64,000 bases of DNA from Bacteroidota bacterium (GTDB lineage Bacteria > Bacteroidota > Bacteroidia > Chitinophagales > Chitinophagaceae): assembly GCA_023387985.1 (NCBI GenBank), contig JAEWHC010000002.1:124001-188000 (forward strand), given 5' to 3'. A program made the translations under genes and the position numbers. Below, piece by piece: positions 50,255-59,046 of the stretch. A model generated the notes under the pieces. That model was given only the letters and a program-made list of their open reading frames with translations, made no database searches and had not been told where the DNA came from. Positions within the stretch are counted from its first letter, which is position 1. Each line of letters starts with the position of its first letter.

Positions 50255-51262
50255 TTATCCTTCGAAACGTTCACCTTTCTGATAATTTCTGGATGCAGGT
50301 TTGTCCAAATAATTATTAAGAAATTTGGGATGCATTCCAAAGCCAGGCCTAACAGACCTAAGGTTGTTCCTTGTAAGCGTTTCGCCTTTTGCAACATCCT
50401 CAGCTATATAAAGCGAGCGTGAAAAACTCTTGCCAGCTTTTTGCTTTTCAGTTGTTGTGTAAGATATTTGTCCAATAGCTTTTTCAGCCTCACGGACAGC
50501 ATTCACCATTTCAGTAAATTCTTTTTCATCTAGGGAGAACGCGGCATCTGGCCCGCCGATTGCACGGTCAAGGATAAAATGCTTTTCAATTACCGTGGCG
50601 CCCAAAGCTACAGAAACAATCGGAACTGTAATGCCTAAGGTGTGATCGGACAAGCCTACTTTTACATGGAAATCAGTGGCAAATTGCTGCATCATGATCA
50701 AATTGGCTTCTTCCACCGGCGCGGGGTACGAAGATGTACATTTTAACAACGTTATATCATCGTTTCCAACTTTTCTACAAGATTCAACAGCTAATTGAAT
50801 GTCCTCGAATTCTGCTATGCCGGTTGAAATAATTATAGGCTTCCCTTTAGAAGCCACATATTCAATCAATGGAATATCTGTTATTTCAAAGGATGCAATC
50901 TTATAAATTGGGCAATTCAACCCTTCAAGAAAGTCCACTGCTGAAATATCAAATGGGGAAGAAAAGCAGATCAGTCCTTCTTCATGGGCAACATCAAACA
51001 ATGTAGAATGCCATTCCCAGGGTAAGAATGCATCTTTGTACAAGTCATAAAGACGCTGATTATCCCATAATGTTCCACCTCGAATTATAAAATCTTCTTT
51101 ATCTGAATCAAGCGTTATCGTATCAGCAGTATAAGTTTGTAATTTAATTGCATCAGCCCCTGCCCTTTTTGCAGCTCGGACAGTTTCAACTGCTGTTTCC
51201 AATTTACCACCGTGGTTTGCTGATAACTCAGCAATTACAAAAGTACCATTAATTGTATTCAT
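50255..51262 (-). CDS. pseI: Pseudaminic acid synthase-like NeuB family enzyme
   Basis: The 335-aa enzyme condenses phosphoenolpyruvate with a 6-deoxy-2,4-diacetamido hexose to form a nine-carbon nonulosonic acid. The N-terminal AELSANHGGKLETA and KRAGADAIKLQTYTADTITLD, and KCTSSYPAPVEEANL, are diagnostic of the PseI branch of NeuB. GLSDHTLGI and EKHFILDRAIGGPDAAFSL follow. A C-terminal SAF domain (about residues 280-335) begins SLYIAEDVAKGETLTRNNL. Lengths agree with the family. It overlaps the double-GNAT gene upstream by 14 bp. Confidence 0.92.
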   Translation of the reverse strand: MNTINGTFVIAELSANHGGKLETAVETVRAAKRAGADAIKLQTYTADTITLDSDKEDFIIRGGTLWDNQRLYDLYKDAFLPWEWHSTLFDVAHEEGLICFSSPFDISAVDFLEGLNCPIYKIASFEITDIPLIEYVASKGKPIIISTGIAEFEDIQLAVESCRKVGNDDITLLKCTSSYPAPVEEANLIMMQQFATDFHVKVGLSDHTLGITVPIVSVALGATVIEKHFILDRAIGGPDAAFSLDEKEFTEMVNAVREAEKAIGQISYTTTEKQKAGKSFSRSLYIAEDVAKGETLTRNNLRSVRPGFGMHPKFLNNYLDKPASRNYQKGERFEG

Positions 51263-52277
51263 ATTTCAAAGCGGGAATGTCGTTTATCAATAACTCTTCA
51301 ACTTTCATGAAGCCGGCTTTCTCGAACGCGGCAACTGAAGCCACATTTTCAGGCTTTATAAAAGCTTCAATTTTTTCATAATGGCCCGTATTGCGAAAAC
51401 CTTCAATCGCTTTAACAAGAAATCTGGAAGCAAGCCCCAAACCTCTAAAGCCTTTGTCTATCAAAATTCCGATTGTAGCTGTTTGTTCGGCCCTCCTGAT
51501 ATCAAATCTCACAAGCCCAGCATCGACGCCATTGCGAATCATTACCACGTAATACGTTTGAGGATTACCCAGCTTTTCCTTCAACCATTTTACATGTTGG
51601 TCAAATTGTATATCATCGCTATTAAATGAATTCTTCCGTGTAAGCGGATCGCATGCCCAATTAAATATCAATTCAGTATCTGATTCTGTCAATTTTCTGT
51701 AAGAAATCACCTCATTGATTCTTGAGTGCAATATTACATCTATAAACTTCCCTTCGAAAAAGCAATGTTCCTTTAAGGTCGCCTCTTTGCGAAAACCATT
51801 GGCTTCAAGCACAGGATATAGATGCGGCCGCACATCGAAAGCGTAGGTATAGATTTTATGTAGTGGAGCATTCAAATTCAAAAATGCTATTCCTCCTATC
51901 ATCTTCAGGAAAACGCCCCAATAATCACCAAATTTATTTTTTTGCAGTTCGGTATCCATAAGGAAAGAGATTTCTGCATTCCTATCGATCCAATTGATGT
52001 GCACTAGCCCACCGTAGCCAATGCATTGATCCTTATGGAGAAAACTGAACAGTATCTGCTGAGGCTTCTCCTGATCGAACAGTTTGGCAATTATACCTTG
52101 AAAATAATTTTCTTGGTCCGATTCAGTAAGCTGTCCTTGCTGCCTTAAATGATAGACCTGTTCATTTCTCCATTTCATGATGAGCAACCTGTCTTCGTAT
52201 CGGATAGGCACTAAACTGAAATCGCCATCATAAAAAGTATTTAGCCGCAGTGCACGATATGCTTTCTTAAAAACCAC
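51249..52277 (-). CDS. Two-domain GNAT acetyltransferase (probable PseH-type step)
   Basis: The 342-aa protein contains two GNAT-like modules: residues about 15-180 (PIRYEDRLLIMKWRNEQ, ISFLMDTELQKNKFGDYWG, VLEANGFRKEATLKE) and about 190-340 (YRKLTESDTELIFNWACD, IGILIDKGFRGLGLASRFL, VASVAAFEKAGFMKVEE). The first resembles PseH, which N-acetylates the 4-amino group of the Pse precursor. The second resembles the GNAT part fused to PseG in other bacteria. Here no PseG domain is attached. The frame starts with GTG, 4 bp after the stop of the aminotransferase gene. The functional split between the two modules is inference. Confidence 0.78.
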   Translation of the reverse strand: MVFKKAYRALRLNTFYDGDFSLVPIRYEDRLLIMKWRNEQVYHLRQQGQLTESDQENYFQGIIAKLFDQEKPQQILFSFLHKDQCIGYGGLVHINWIDRNAEISFLMDTELQKNKFGDYWGVFLKMIGGIAFLNLNAPLHKIYTYAFDVRPHLYPVLEANGFRKEATLKEHCFFEGKFIDVILHSRINEVISYRKLTESDTELIFNWACDPLTRKNSFNSDDIQFDQHVKWLKEKLGNPQTYYVVMIRNGVDAGLVRFDIRRAEQTATIGILIDKGFRGLGLASRFLVKAIEGFRNTGHYEKIEAFIKPENVASVAAFEKAGFMKVEELLINDIPALKYEYN

Positions 52278-52281
52278 TTCT

Positions 52282-53601
52282 TCAATTTAGCCTACTAAAT
52301 CCAGAGTGACATACTGGCCCGTCAAGCAGTTTCTCCATATTTTCCCCGGATTGAACATACTGGCTTATTATTTTAAAAACCGTGTTTAGTTCTTCCCCGT
52401 ATTTTTCAATTAGTTCATCAGAATGCTCTGTGCACGCATAAAACAATGTACTGGCTAAGAAGCCTTTTTTGAGCATTTCCTGGGTTACATAGGTCTTATA
52501 GACTGTTGCCTTTTCATAATTAAAGCTGTAGGTGCTTAAAGCCGGAATGCCTGCGATAGTTATACTTAAGTTGTTATTATCTGCAACAGATTGCCAGAGT
52601 TTTCGCATTTTTTCACCTTTTTCGGTAATTACCTGCCATGATTGCAGCCTTTGCATTTCTTCCAATGTTGCAAGCGCGGCAGTTGGCCCAATTCTTTCAG
52701 TCCAAAAAGTGCTGCTTATAAAAGTTGTTTGCGCAGCTTCCATAATTTCACGCTTACCGACCACGGCCGTTATCCCATATCCGTTTCCTAGCGTTTTCCC
52801 AAACATTACCATGTCCGGCTCAACACCGTATTTTAAGTAAATTCCTCCAAACGTTTCTCTAAATCCGCTTGTGCATTCATCAAAAATGAGTACAATATTC
52901 TTATTGGTTGCTAATTGACGCACCTTTTGAAGGAAGTTGTCTTCTGGCCCAAAGTTTCGGATTACTTCCATCTTGATCACTCCGATGTTTTCCCTATCGA
53001 CAATCTCCTTCAGTTCATTAAAATTATTATAATGGAATGGAAATACGGTTTCTTTCAAATTCTTTGGAACGCCCTTCGGGCTAAGGCCAGGAATTAGGTG
53101 TCCTGAGAGTTCGTCCCCCCGATTGTGATTTGCAGAAAGATACCAATCGTGCCAACCGTGGTAACCACAAATAGCGACTTTGTCTTTTCCTGATGCCGCA
53201 CGGGCAATACGAATCGCTATAGCGTTTGCTTCTCCACCACTTCGGGCATATCTAACCATCTGAGCCCATGGGTTAATTTCAAGCAGCTTTTCAGCAAGAT
53301 ATACTTCTTCCGGACAACTAAAAGTACTCATATTCCCCTTTCTCACTGTTTCCATTACGGCATTATCTACGAATTCATTTCCATAGCCTAAGGTATTTGT
53401 GCCAATACCCATAATGCTCATATCAGTATACACATTGCCATCCATATCCCAAACTTTACATCCTTTGGCCTTACTAAAATAAGCTGGCCAATTTTCAGGC
53501 AGGAACATTTCAGGCCGTTTGGAAAGCAGCATTGTGCCTCCAGGAATCAGTCGCTTGGCTTTTTTATACAGATCTTGCCCGGTCCTTTTATTTTTTGTCA
53601 T
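52282..53601 (-). CDS. Class III PLP aminotransferase (glutamate-1-semialdehyde aminomutase-like)
   Basis: The 439-aa protein is a fold-type I, class III enzyme. LIPGGTMLLSKRPEMF near the N terminus, GYHGWHDWYL, IFDECTSGFRETFGG and MFGKTLGNGYGITAVVG, whose Lys should bind PLP, resemble GSA aminomutases. Its position inside the pse module, overlapping the cytidylyltransferase gene by 14 bp, argues against heme synthesis and for a sugar amination or an aldehyde-amine exchange. This step is not part of the classic pseudaminic acid pathway. Confidence 0.82.
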   Translation of the reverse strand: MTKNKRTGQDLYKKAKRLIPGGTMLLSKRPEMFLPENWPAYFSKAKGCKVWDMDGNVYTDMSIMGIGTNTLGYGNEFVDNAVMETVRKGNMSTFSCPEEVYLAEKLLEINPWAQMVRYARSGGEANAIAIRIARAASGKDKVAICGYHGWHDWYLSANHNRGDELSGHLIPGLSPKGVPKNLKETVFPFHYNNFNELKEIVDRENIGVIKMEVIRNFGPEDNFLQKVRQLATNKNIVLIFDECTSGFRETFGGIYLKYGVEPDMVMFGKTLGNGYGITAVVGKREIMEAAQTTFISSTFWTERIGPTAALATLEEMQRLQSWQVITEKGEKMRKLWQSVADNNNLSITIAGIPALSTYSFNYEKATVYKTYVTQEMLKKGFLASTLFYACTEHSDELIEKYGEELNTVFKIISQYVQSGENMEKLLDGPVCHSGFSRLN

Positions 53602-54349
53602 CTCTGAGTGATTTTAAATAACCTTCATTTCTAACTACACCACTATTCAAGTTATGAAGATTTTTTTCAATAATATAATTCGCGTAGGTAAACCAACTTT
53701 CCCCTGTACCAAGTTTTTCAACTAAAACGCGTATCAATTCCAGATCCTGGGGTACATCAACGGTCATTCTGACGCCTGTATAGTTTATTTTTGAAGGCAA
53801 ATCCATTGCAGTAAATAAATTTCCTGCATTATAATCTGAATTTTTCTTGATAAATGGAGTCACATGCTCCCGTTCGGATTGCAACTTAGCTTCATTCCAG
53901 GCCTTTTCCAATGCACTAAATTTAAAAACCTCAACATCTTGGCCATCCGGGAATTTTTCGCTAAGGATATTAGCCCCATAATCAATGTCGTTAATTAGAG
54001 TAAAGGCAACCACAGCATCAATCATTTCAGGGTCAACGAGGGGGCAATCCGAAGTGACCCGCACCACATAATCAGGCTTGTAAGGCTTCGCGGCTTGATA
54101 ATAACGGTCCAACACATCTTGTTCTGAACCTCTGGAAAAACGCACACCCCATTTTTCACACAGCTCCTGAATCACATCGTCTTCAGTATTTGTTGTGGTA
54201 GCCAGTACAAATTCATTCACCAGCTTGGCTTTCCGTATTCTATCCAAGTGTATTTTTAAAAGTTCTTGTCCATGTACTTTCAACAAGACTTTTCCTGGCA
54301 ATCTTGTACTGCCCGATCTGGCTTGGGTGATTAGGATTACATTTCTCAT
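53588..54349 (-). CDS. SpsF-like cytidylyltransferase (probable CMP-nonulosonate synthetase)
   Basis: The 253-aa protein starts LITQARSGSTRLPGKVLLKVHGQELL, the N-terminal nucleotide-binding loop of CMP-sugar synthetases. RVTSDCPLVDPEMIDAV supplies the metal-binding Asp, and SEREHVTPFIKKN follows. It is closer to the SpsF/acylneuraminate branch than to canonical PseF. In this locus it most likely activates the product of PseI with CTP to give the CMP donor. It overlaps the aldo/keto reductase gene upstream by 4 bp and the aminotransferase gene downstream by 14 bp. Confidence 0.83.
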   Translation of the reverse strand: MRNVILITQARSGSTRLPGKVLLKVHGQELLKIHLDRIRKAKLVNEFVLATTTNTEDDVIQELCEKWGVRFSRGSEQDVLDRYYQAAKPYKPDYVVRVTSDCPLVDPEMIDAVVAFTLINDIDYGANILSEKFPDGQDVEVFKFSALEKAWNEAKLQSEREHVTPFIKKNSDYNAGNLFTAMDLPSKINYTGVRMTVDVPQDLELIRVLVEKLGTGESWFTYANYIIEKNLHNLNSGVVRNEGYLKSLRDDKK

Positions 54350-55293
54350 CGAATATTCCAGTTTGCTGGATTCAAAAGTTCAGTATTTTCAATTCCGATA
54401 GCTTCAATTCTTTCGGTAAGCTCATGAGGAAGCGGGTTTCTTAACCAGTTCAAATTCTGCTTCAATTGTGAAGAATTATCTACACCTATAAGGACTCCAT
54501 CAATTTCCGGCTGCATTATACAATATCTTAGAGCCATTTCTCCTGGATCCAATCCGAATTCCCTGGCTAGCTTTCCAACTTCATTTAGTGCACCGGCCAA
54601 CGGCATCAATTTTTCAGGCAGATCAGCAGGACTCATAAAAAACAGCCCTTGAAGGAAAACGGAACGCGTGAAGATTTTCTTGCCGTTATTTTTCAAGGCT
54701 TTGATCGTTGCTCCACTTAATACCCTGTTATCGAACAAATTAAATGGCAATTGCACTGCTCCAATTCGAGGGTCATCCAATAAGGACTCCGCTTCAGCAT
54801 TTGTATAAACTGAAACACCAAGGTTGTCAATAGAATATCGTTGGAGCGTTTCCACTATTTCGTCCAATTCACCAATTTTTTTGATATAGTCATGGTGGGA
54901 ATGAAACAAGATCGTATTTATCCGTTGCCCCTTAAGATTGGCAATCGAATTCAATAGAGATTGTTTCCAGGTAATGCCTGGCGCTTTACTAAATTTTGTG
55001 ATTACATCAAAACTGTTTTCTTTTTGCGCAAGCGTTCCAATCCTATTTTCCGAATCACCATAATCCGCAGCGGTATCGAGGTAACGTACCTTAAATTTAC
55101 TGCAAACAGTTAAAATGCTATTAACCTCATCATCAGAAGGCTTGCCGACACTATTGGCAATCCCATAATTCAGACCAAACTGAACAGTGCCTAAAACCAA
55201 CTTGTAAGCATTGGAGCTTTTCATTTCAATTGAATCTTTATCATACTTATCGTCTGCTCCTACCCTGGCTCCAGGAACCTTATTGTAATTCAT
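54346..55293 (-). CDS. Aldo/keto reductase family oxidoreductase in the pse module
   Basis: The 315-aa protein has the AKR barrel: LVLGTVQFGLNYGIAN, then YLDTAADYGDSENRIG with the catalytic Asp and Tyr, and the NADP-binding end GVLIGVDNSSQLKQNLN. The frame can start at 55293, overlapping pseC by 14 bp, or at Met24 (55224), which is closer to typical AKR N termini. Aldo/keto reductases are not part of the known pseudaminic or legionaminic acid routes. It could reduce a keto group in a sugar precursor or act on a side-chain substituent. Confidence 0.83.
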   Translation of the reverse strand: MNYNKVPGARVGADDKYDKDSIEMKSSNAYKLVLGTVQFGLNYGIANSVGKPSDDEVNSILTVCSKFKVRYLDTAADYGDSENRIGTLAQKENSFDVITKFSKAPGITWKQSLLNSIANLKGQRINTILFHSHHDYIKKIGELDEIVETLQRYSIDNLGVSVYTNAEAESLLDDPRIGAVQLPFNLFDNRVLSGATIKALKNNGKKIFTRSVFLQGLFFMSPADLPEKLMPLAGALNEVGKLAREFGLDPGEMALRYCIMQPEIDGVLIGVDNSSQLKQNLNWLRNPLPHELTERIEAIGIENTELLNPANWNIR

Positions 55294-56464
55294 AATAGGA
55301 CAAAACAGAATCTATCACATAGCTCAATTCTTCTTCCGTAAGGCTAGGGAACATTGGCAAACTGATGCATTTCCTATAGTAACCTTCAGCAAAAGGCATA
55401 TCTCCATCCTTCCATCCAAGGGTGCGATAATAAGGCATAAGGTGACAAGGAATATAGTGGATCTGTGCAAAGATTTTTCTTTCCCTCAGAAAATTATACA
55501 GTCCCAGCCGGTCTTCAACCTCAACAACGTATAAATGGTAAGCATGACCGTCTACCACTCCCGATTGCCCTTTCACAAAGGATTTATCCTGAAATGCTTC
55601 ATAATATTTTCTTGCAATCGCCCTTCTTTTTTCCAACCCTTCATTTGCCCTTTTGAGTTGACTGATCCCCAACGCTGACTGGAAATCCGTCAAACGGTAA
55701 TTGAAACCAAGGTCTTGCATTTCCATATACCATAGTGGATACCGATCTCTTCCCCCAGCGAATTCAACACTGTTCATGAACAGGCTTTCATCCTTTACAA
55801 TACCATGGGTCCTAAGCTTGAGCAAGTTTTTATATAGCTCTTCATTGTTTGTCGTAATCATTCCACCTTCACCGCAAGCGATATGTTTCACCGGATGGAA
55901 CGAGAATATCGCCAAATCTGCAAATTGGCCATTCCCACAAAATTGAGCTTTGCCCTTGCTGTCCACAAAATACCCTCCCGGAGCGTGGCAAGCATCTTCT
56001 ATAATCCAAAGATCGTATTCATTGGCCAAAGCCTTGAACTCTTCTAGATTTATTGCCCTTCCGGCAAAATCAACAGGAATTATTCCAGAATAAGTTCCTT
56101 TTGGTGCAGCATGCAAAAGCCGTCGTACACTTTCAAGATCAATCAGATAAGTTGCAGGATCAATATCTGCAAATACCACCTCTCCATCATAATACCTCAC
56201 ACAGTTGGCACTTGCCGCAAACGTAATAGGGGTAGTAATCACTTTCTGGCCGTTCGTTACACCTAAAGCCAGGGTGCAAAGATGCAAAGCAGCAGTTCCA
56301 TTGGCTACAGCAACGGCAAACTCGCAACCAATGTAATCCGCAAATGTTTTTTCAAATTCGGCGATTTTAGGCCCTTGCGTCAGATAATCACTCTTTAGCG
56401 TCTCTAATACAGCCTGTTCATCTTCTTCTGTAATATGCTGTTTTCCATATGGAATAGGATGCAT
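55280..56464 (-). CDS. pseC: PseC-like UDP-4-keto-sugar aminotransferase
   Basis: The 394-aa DegT/DnrJ/EryC1-family PLP enzyme adds the 4-amino group to the UDP-4-keto-6-deoxy sugar made by PseB. It starts IPYGKQHITEEDEQAVLETL and has FAVAVANGTAALHL for PLP phosphate contacts, EDACHAPGG with the pyridine-binding Asp, and FSFHPVKHIACGEGGM with the Schiff-base Lys. HYIPCHLMPYYR near the C terminus is also typical of PseC. Length is normal. It is followed by the aldo/keto reductase with a 14-bp overlap. Confidence 0.9.
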   Translation of the reverse strand: MHPIPYGKQHITEEDEQAVLETLKSDYLTQGPKIAEFEKTFADYIGCEFAVAVANGTAALHLCTLALGVTNGQKVITTPITFAASANCVRYYDGEVVFADIDPATYLIDLESVRRLLHAAPKGTYSGIIPVDFAGRAINLEEFKALANEYDLWIIEDACHAPGGYFVDSKGKAQFCGNGQFADLAIFSFHPVKHIACGEGGMITTNNEELYKNLLKLRTHGIVKDESLFMNSVEFAGGRDRYPLWYMEMQDLGFNYRLTDFQSALGISQLKRANEGLEKRRAIARKYYEAFQDKSFVKGQSGVVDGHAYHLYVVEVEDRLGLYNFLRERKIFAQIHYIPCHLMPYYRTLGWKDGDMPFAEGYYRKCISLPMFPSLTEEELSYVIDSVLSYYELQ

Positions 56465-56474
56465 AGTATCTTAT

Positions 56475-57968
56475 TTAATTTTTAATAAATCTGGATTGGC
56501 CGGCAGCATTGATTGTACGCTTTGCCATATAATCCTTGAGCATGACTACAAGATCAATCATGGCTTTTGTACGTACCAAAAAATGGATCGCACCGGTAAT
56601 AATAACAAAAAGGATTGCCATCACCATAAATTGCACCAAATAGCTCCAATGAGAGAATACCACAGTGTTAGCCTTTAAGAAAAACAAGATTGATATTGCC
56701 AAAAAAGCGGGTGCCAAAGTTTTAGCCGCATCTTTTATTTGCAACCAAAGTGGGTAGTTTACTAATTTGTTTGTAAAACGAATGCTTATGATAGTAGAAA
56801 TGGTCCATGTTAATATTTGAGCTAAAATCATGGCCATAATTCCGAAACGCGCAGCGAGCAAGATTGATGTGAGCAGCATTCCGTTAAAAATAAAGCCGAT
56901 TTTCAACGTAATATCAGTCCTTCCCATAATCTTGTATATCTGTGTGTTATAATTATTGATAGGGTACAGAATTCCAATGATGCAAAGCAGCTGAAAATAG
57001 GGAACAGCGGGCAACCATTTATCTCCCAAAAGAAATCCAAACAAAGGATACGCACTCAACATCAAAAAAAGCATTAGTGAACCAAGTATTAAGATCACTA
57101 GCATTTGCATTCTTCTATGTGCAGCGGATAGTTTTTCAGGATCATGCTTGATTTTAGAAAACACCGGATAAACCACTTTGTCCAAAGTTCCTGATATAGT
57201 GGCTATGGGAAAATCCTTCATAGTAAATGCCCGGGTATAATACCCTACCAATGCAGCTGAATAAAATTTCCCTACAATCATCGGCACTATGTTGTACACT
57301 AACCTGCTCAATACCCCCGATACTGTGAGCTTATATCCAAAATTAAAATGATTTTTAATCTTTGCCCAGTCAAAGCCCGGTTTAGGAATCCATTTTGTTT
57401 GAAGGAAATAAATTGATGTGAGGGTCAAACCCAGTGCCAATTCTGAAAAAACCAGGGCCCATATGCCGTGGCCATACAGGGCCAATCCTATTCCTACAGC
57501 ACCGGATACAATGAGTGCGGGCAGTTTGGCCCTAAGTTGGAACTTAAAATTCAATGCATGCGTCAGCCGGGTTTGCTGGATGCCAAAAAAACTGTTGATC
57601 ACGATGGCCAGGCTATAAACACGCAAAATATTGGTAAGCCTGGGCTGATTATAAAATTCGGCGACATAGGGCGCAATGAACCAGATGACCCCATACAGAA
57701 ATAGTGAAACAGAAAGATTGATACTAAATACCGAGGAAAAATCACTTTCCTTAGGATTGTTCATCCTGATCAGTGATTGAGTCATGCCAGAATCCGACAA
57801 GGAATTACTGATGGCATTGAACACCAAAATCATCCCCAACAGGCCAAATTCCTCCGGTGCAATCAGACGAGCGAGAACAATTTGTACACCAAAATTAATT
57901 GCCCTGGTGCCGACTTGCTCTAGTGCCGTCCAGATAAAGCTGGAAATGGCCTTTTGCTGTAAAGACAA
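56475..57968 (-). CDS. Polysaccharide flippase (MOP superfamily, WzxC-like)
   Basis: The 497-aa membrane protein has about 12-14 TM helices. IVLARLIAPEEFGLLGM near the N terminus is a typical start of Wzx-type flippases. PMIVGKFYSAALVGYYTRAFTMKDFP and the later blocks also fit. It moves undecaprenyl-linked repeat units across the inner membrane. A full promoter lies upstream within the pseB end, suggesting that a second transcript can start here. It is 10 bp from pseC. Confidence 0.9.
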   Translation of the reverse strand: MSLQQKAISSFIWTALEQVGTRAINFGVQIVLARLIAPEEFGLLGMILVFNAISNSLSDSGMTQSLIRMNNPKESDFSSVFSINLSVSLFLYGVIWFIAPYVAEFYNQPRLTNILRVYSLAIVINSFFGIQQTRLTHALNFKFQLRAKLPALIVSGAVGIGLALYGHGIWALVFSELALGLTLTSIYFLQTKWIPKPGFDWAKIKNHFNFGYKLTVSGVLSRLVYNIVPMIVGKFYSAALVGYYTRAFTMKDFPIATISGTLDKVVYPVFSKIKHDPEKLSAAHRRMQMLVILILGSLMLFLMLSAYPLFGFLLGDKWLPAVPYFQLLCIIGILYPINNYNTQIYKIMGRTDITLKIGFIFNGMLLTSILLAARFGIMAMILAQILTWTISTIISIRFTNKLVNYPLWLQIKDAAKTLAPAFLAISILFFLKANTVVFSHWSYLVQFMVMAILFVIITGAIHFLVRTKAMIDLVVMLKDYMAKRTINAAGQSRFIKN

Positions 57969-58012
57969 TGCTTACTGAATAAAAATTCGCGTAATAAAAG
58001 CGTGGGAATATC

Positions 58013-58041
58013 CAAATGTATAAAAATTAATTCAGGTCAAA
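58013..58041 (-). promoter_or_regulatory. Internal promoter for the flippase-pseC part of the locus
   Basis: Minus-strand TACATTTG (58013-58020) is a perfect -7 box and TTTG (58038-58041) lies 17 bp upstream as -33. It overlaps the end of pseB and lies 44 bp before the flippase start, so downstream genes may be transcribed separately. Confidence 0.6.
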
Positions 58042-59041
58042 ACCCAGGATCTACATGCTCCCTAATCAAGGCACGCATGCTTTCCACTGTTTCCCAATCG
58101 TCATTCGTTGCAGAATTGTAAGCAAAGCCAGCTGGTACTTTTTTGGCATGTAATTCAGCCTCAAACTTATGAATATCCCAATTTGGCTTGGATGGAAGTA
58201 TCACGTAATATTTGCCCAGATCATAAGTATAAAAAGAATCGGAGGGTGTAATCATTTCCTCATGCAATTTTTCCCCTGGGCGGATTCCTACCACTCTTTG
58301 CTCCACGCCCGGGGCAATGGCTTCTGCAACATCGGTAATACGATAGGATGGGATTTTTGGTATGAATATTTCACCTCCCCATGCATTTTCCAAAGCATGC
58401 ATCACCATTTCGACCCCTCCTTGCAAAGAGATATTGAAACGTGTCATCTCTGGGTCGGTAATCGGCAAATAGCCTTTGCTTTTATGACTGATAAAGAAAG
58501 GGATCACCGACCCGTTTGAACCCATTACATTACCATACCTAACTACCGAAAAGCGAATGGGGTTCCATCCTTTGATATTATTAGCGGCTACAAACAACTT
58601 GTCAGATGCCAGCTTTGTTGCACCGTAAAGATTAATTGGGGCACAAGCCTTGTCGGTAGATAAAGCCACTACCCTTTCTACTGAAGTCTCAAGACAGGCG
58701 TTGATCACATTTCTAGCACCGTCTATATTAGTCTTTACACATTCTTCCGGATTGTATTCAGCAATAGGCACATGTTTCATTGCCGCAGCGTGGATGACAT
58801 AGTCCACACTTTTCATAGCCCTCACAAGCCTGTCTTTATCCCTAACATCACCAATAAAATACCGAATTTGAGGGTAAAGCGACTCAGGATAATCCAGAGC
58901 CATTTGAAATTGCTTTTGTTCATCCCTGGAAAAAATAATCAACTTTTTTATTTCAGGATGATTTGAAAGAATATGTTTGGTCAGTGCTTTTCCCAACGAA
59001 CCGGTACCGCCGGTAATCAGTATGGTTTTATTATCGTACAT
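58037..59041 (-). CDS. pseB: PseB-type UDP-N-acetylglucosamine 4,6-dehydratase (inverting)
   Basis: The 334-aa extended SDR enzyme converts UDP-GlcNAc to a UDP-4-keto-6-deoxy-AltNAc intermediate, the first step of pseudaminic acid synthesis. It has the NAD(P) motif TGGTGSLGKALTKH, IFSRDEQKQFQM for cofactor selectivity, IHAAAMKHVPIAEYNP and STDKA..INLYGATK with the catalytic residues. These blocks are typical of PseB/FlaA1-like small dehydratases. It follows the tyrosine kinase gene by 5 bp. Confidence 0.9.
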   Translation of the reverse strand: MYDNKTILITGGTGSLGKALTKHILSNHPEIKKLIIFSRDEQKQFQMALDYPESLYPQIRYFIGDVRDKDRLVRAMKSVDYVIHAAAMKHVPIAEYNPEECVKTNIDGARNVINACLETSVERVVALSTDKACAPINLYGATKLASDKLFVAANNIKGWNPIRFSVVRYGNVMGSNGSVIPFFISHKSKGYLPITDPEMTRFNISLQGGVEMVMHALENAWGGEIFIPKIPSYRITDVAEAIAPGVEQRVVGIRPGEKLHEEMITPSDSFYTYDLGKYYVILPSKPNWDIHKFEAELHAKKVPAGFAYNSATNDDWETVESMRALIREHVDPGF

Positions 59042-59046
59042 ATAAA

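Noticed and set aside
52282..53601. Heme-pathway glutamate-1-semialdehyde aminomutase (hemL)
   Set aside because: The family match is real, but the overlap with pse-module genes makes a sugar-pathway role more likely than heme synthesis.
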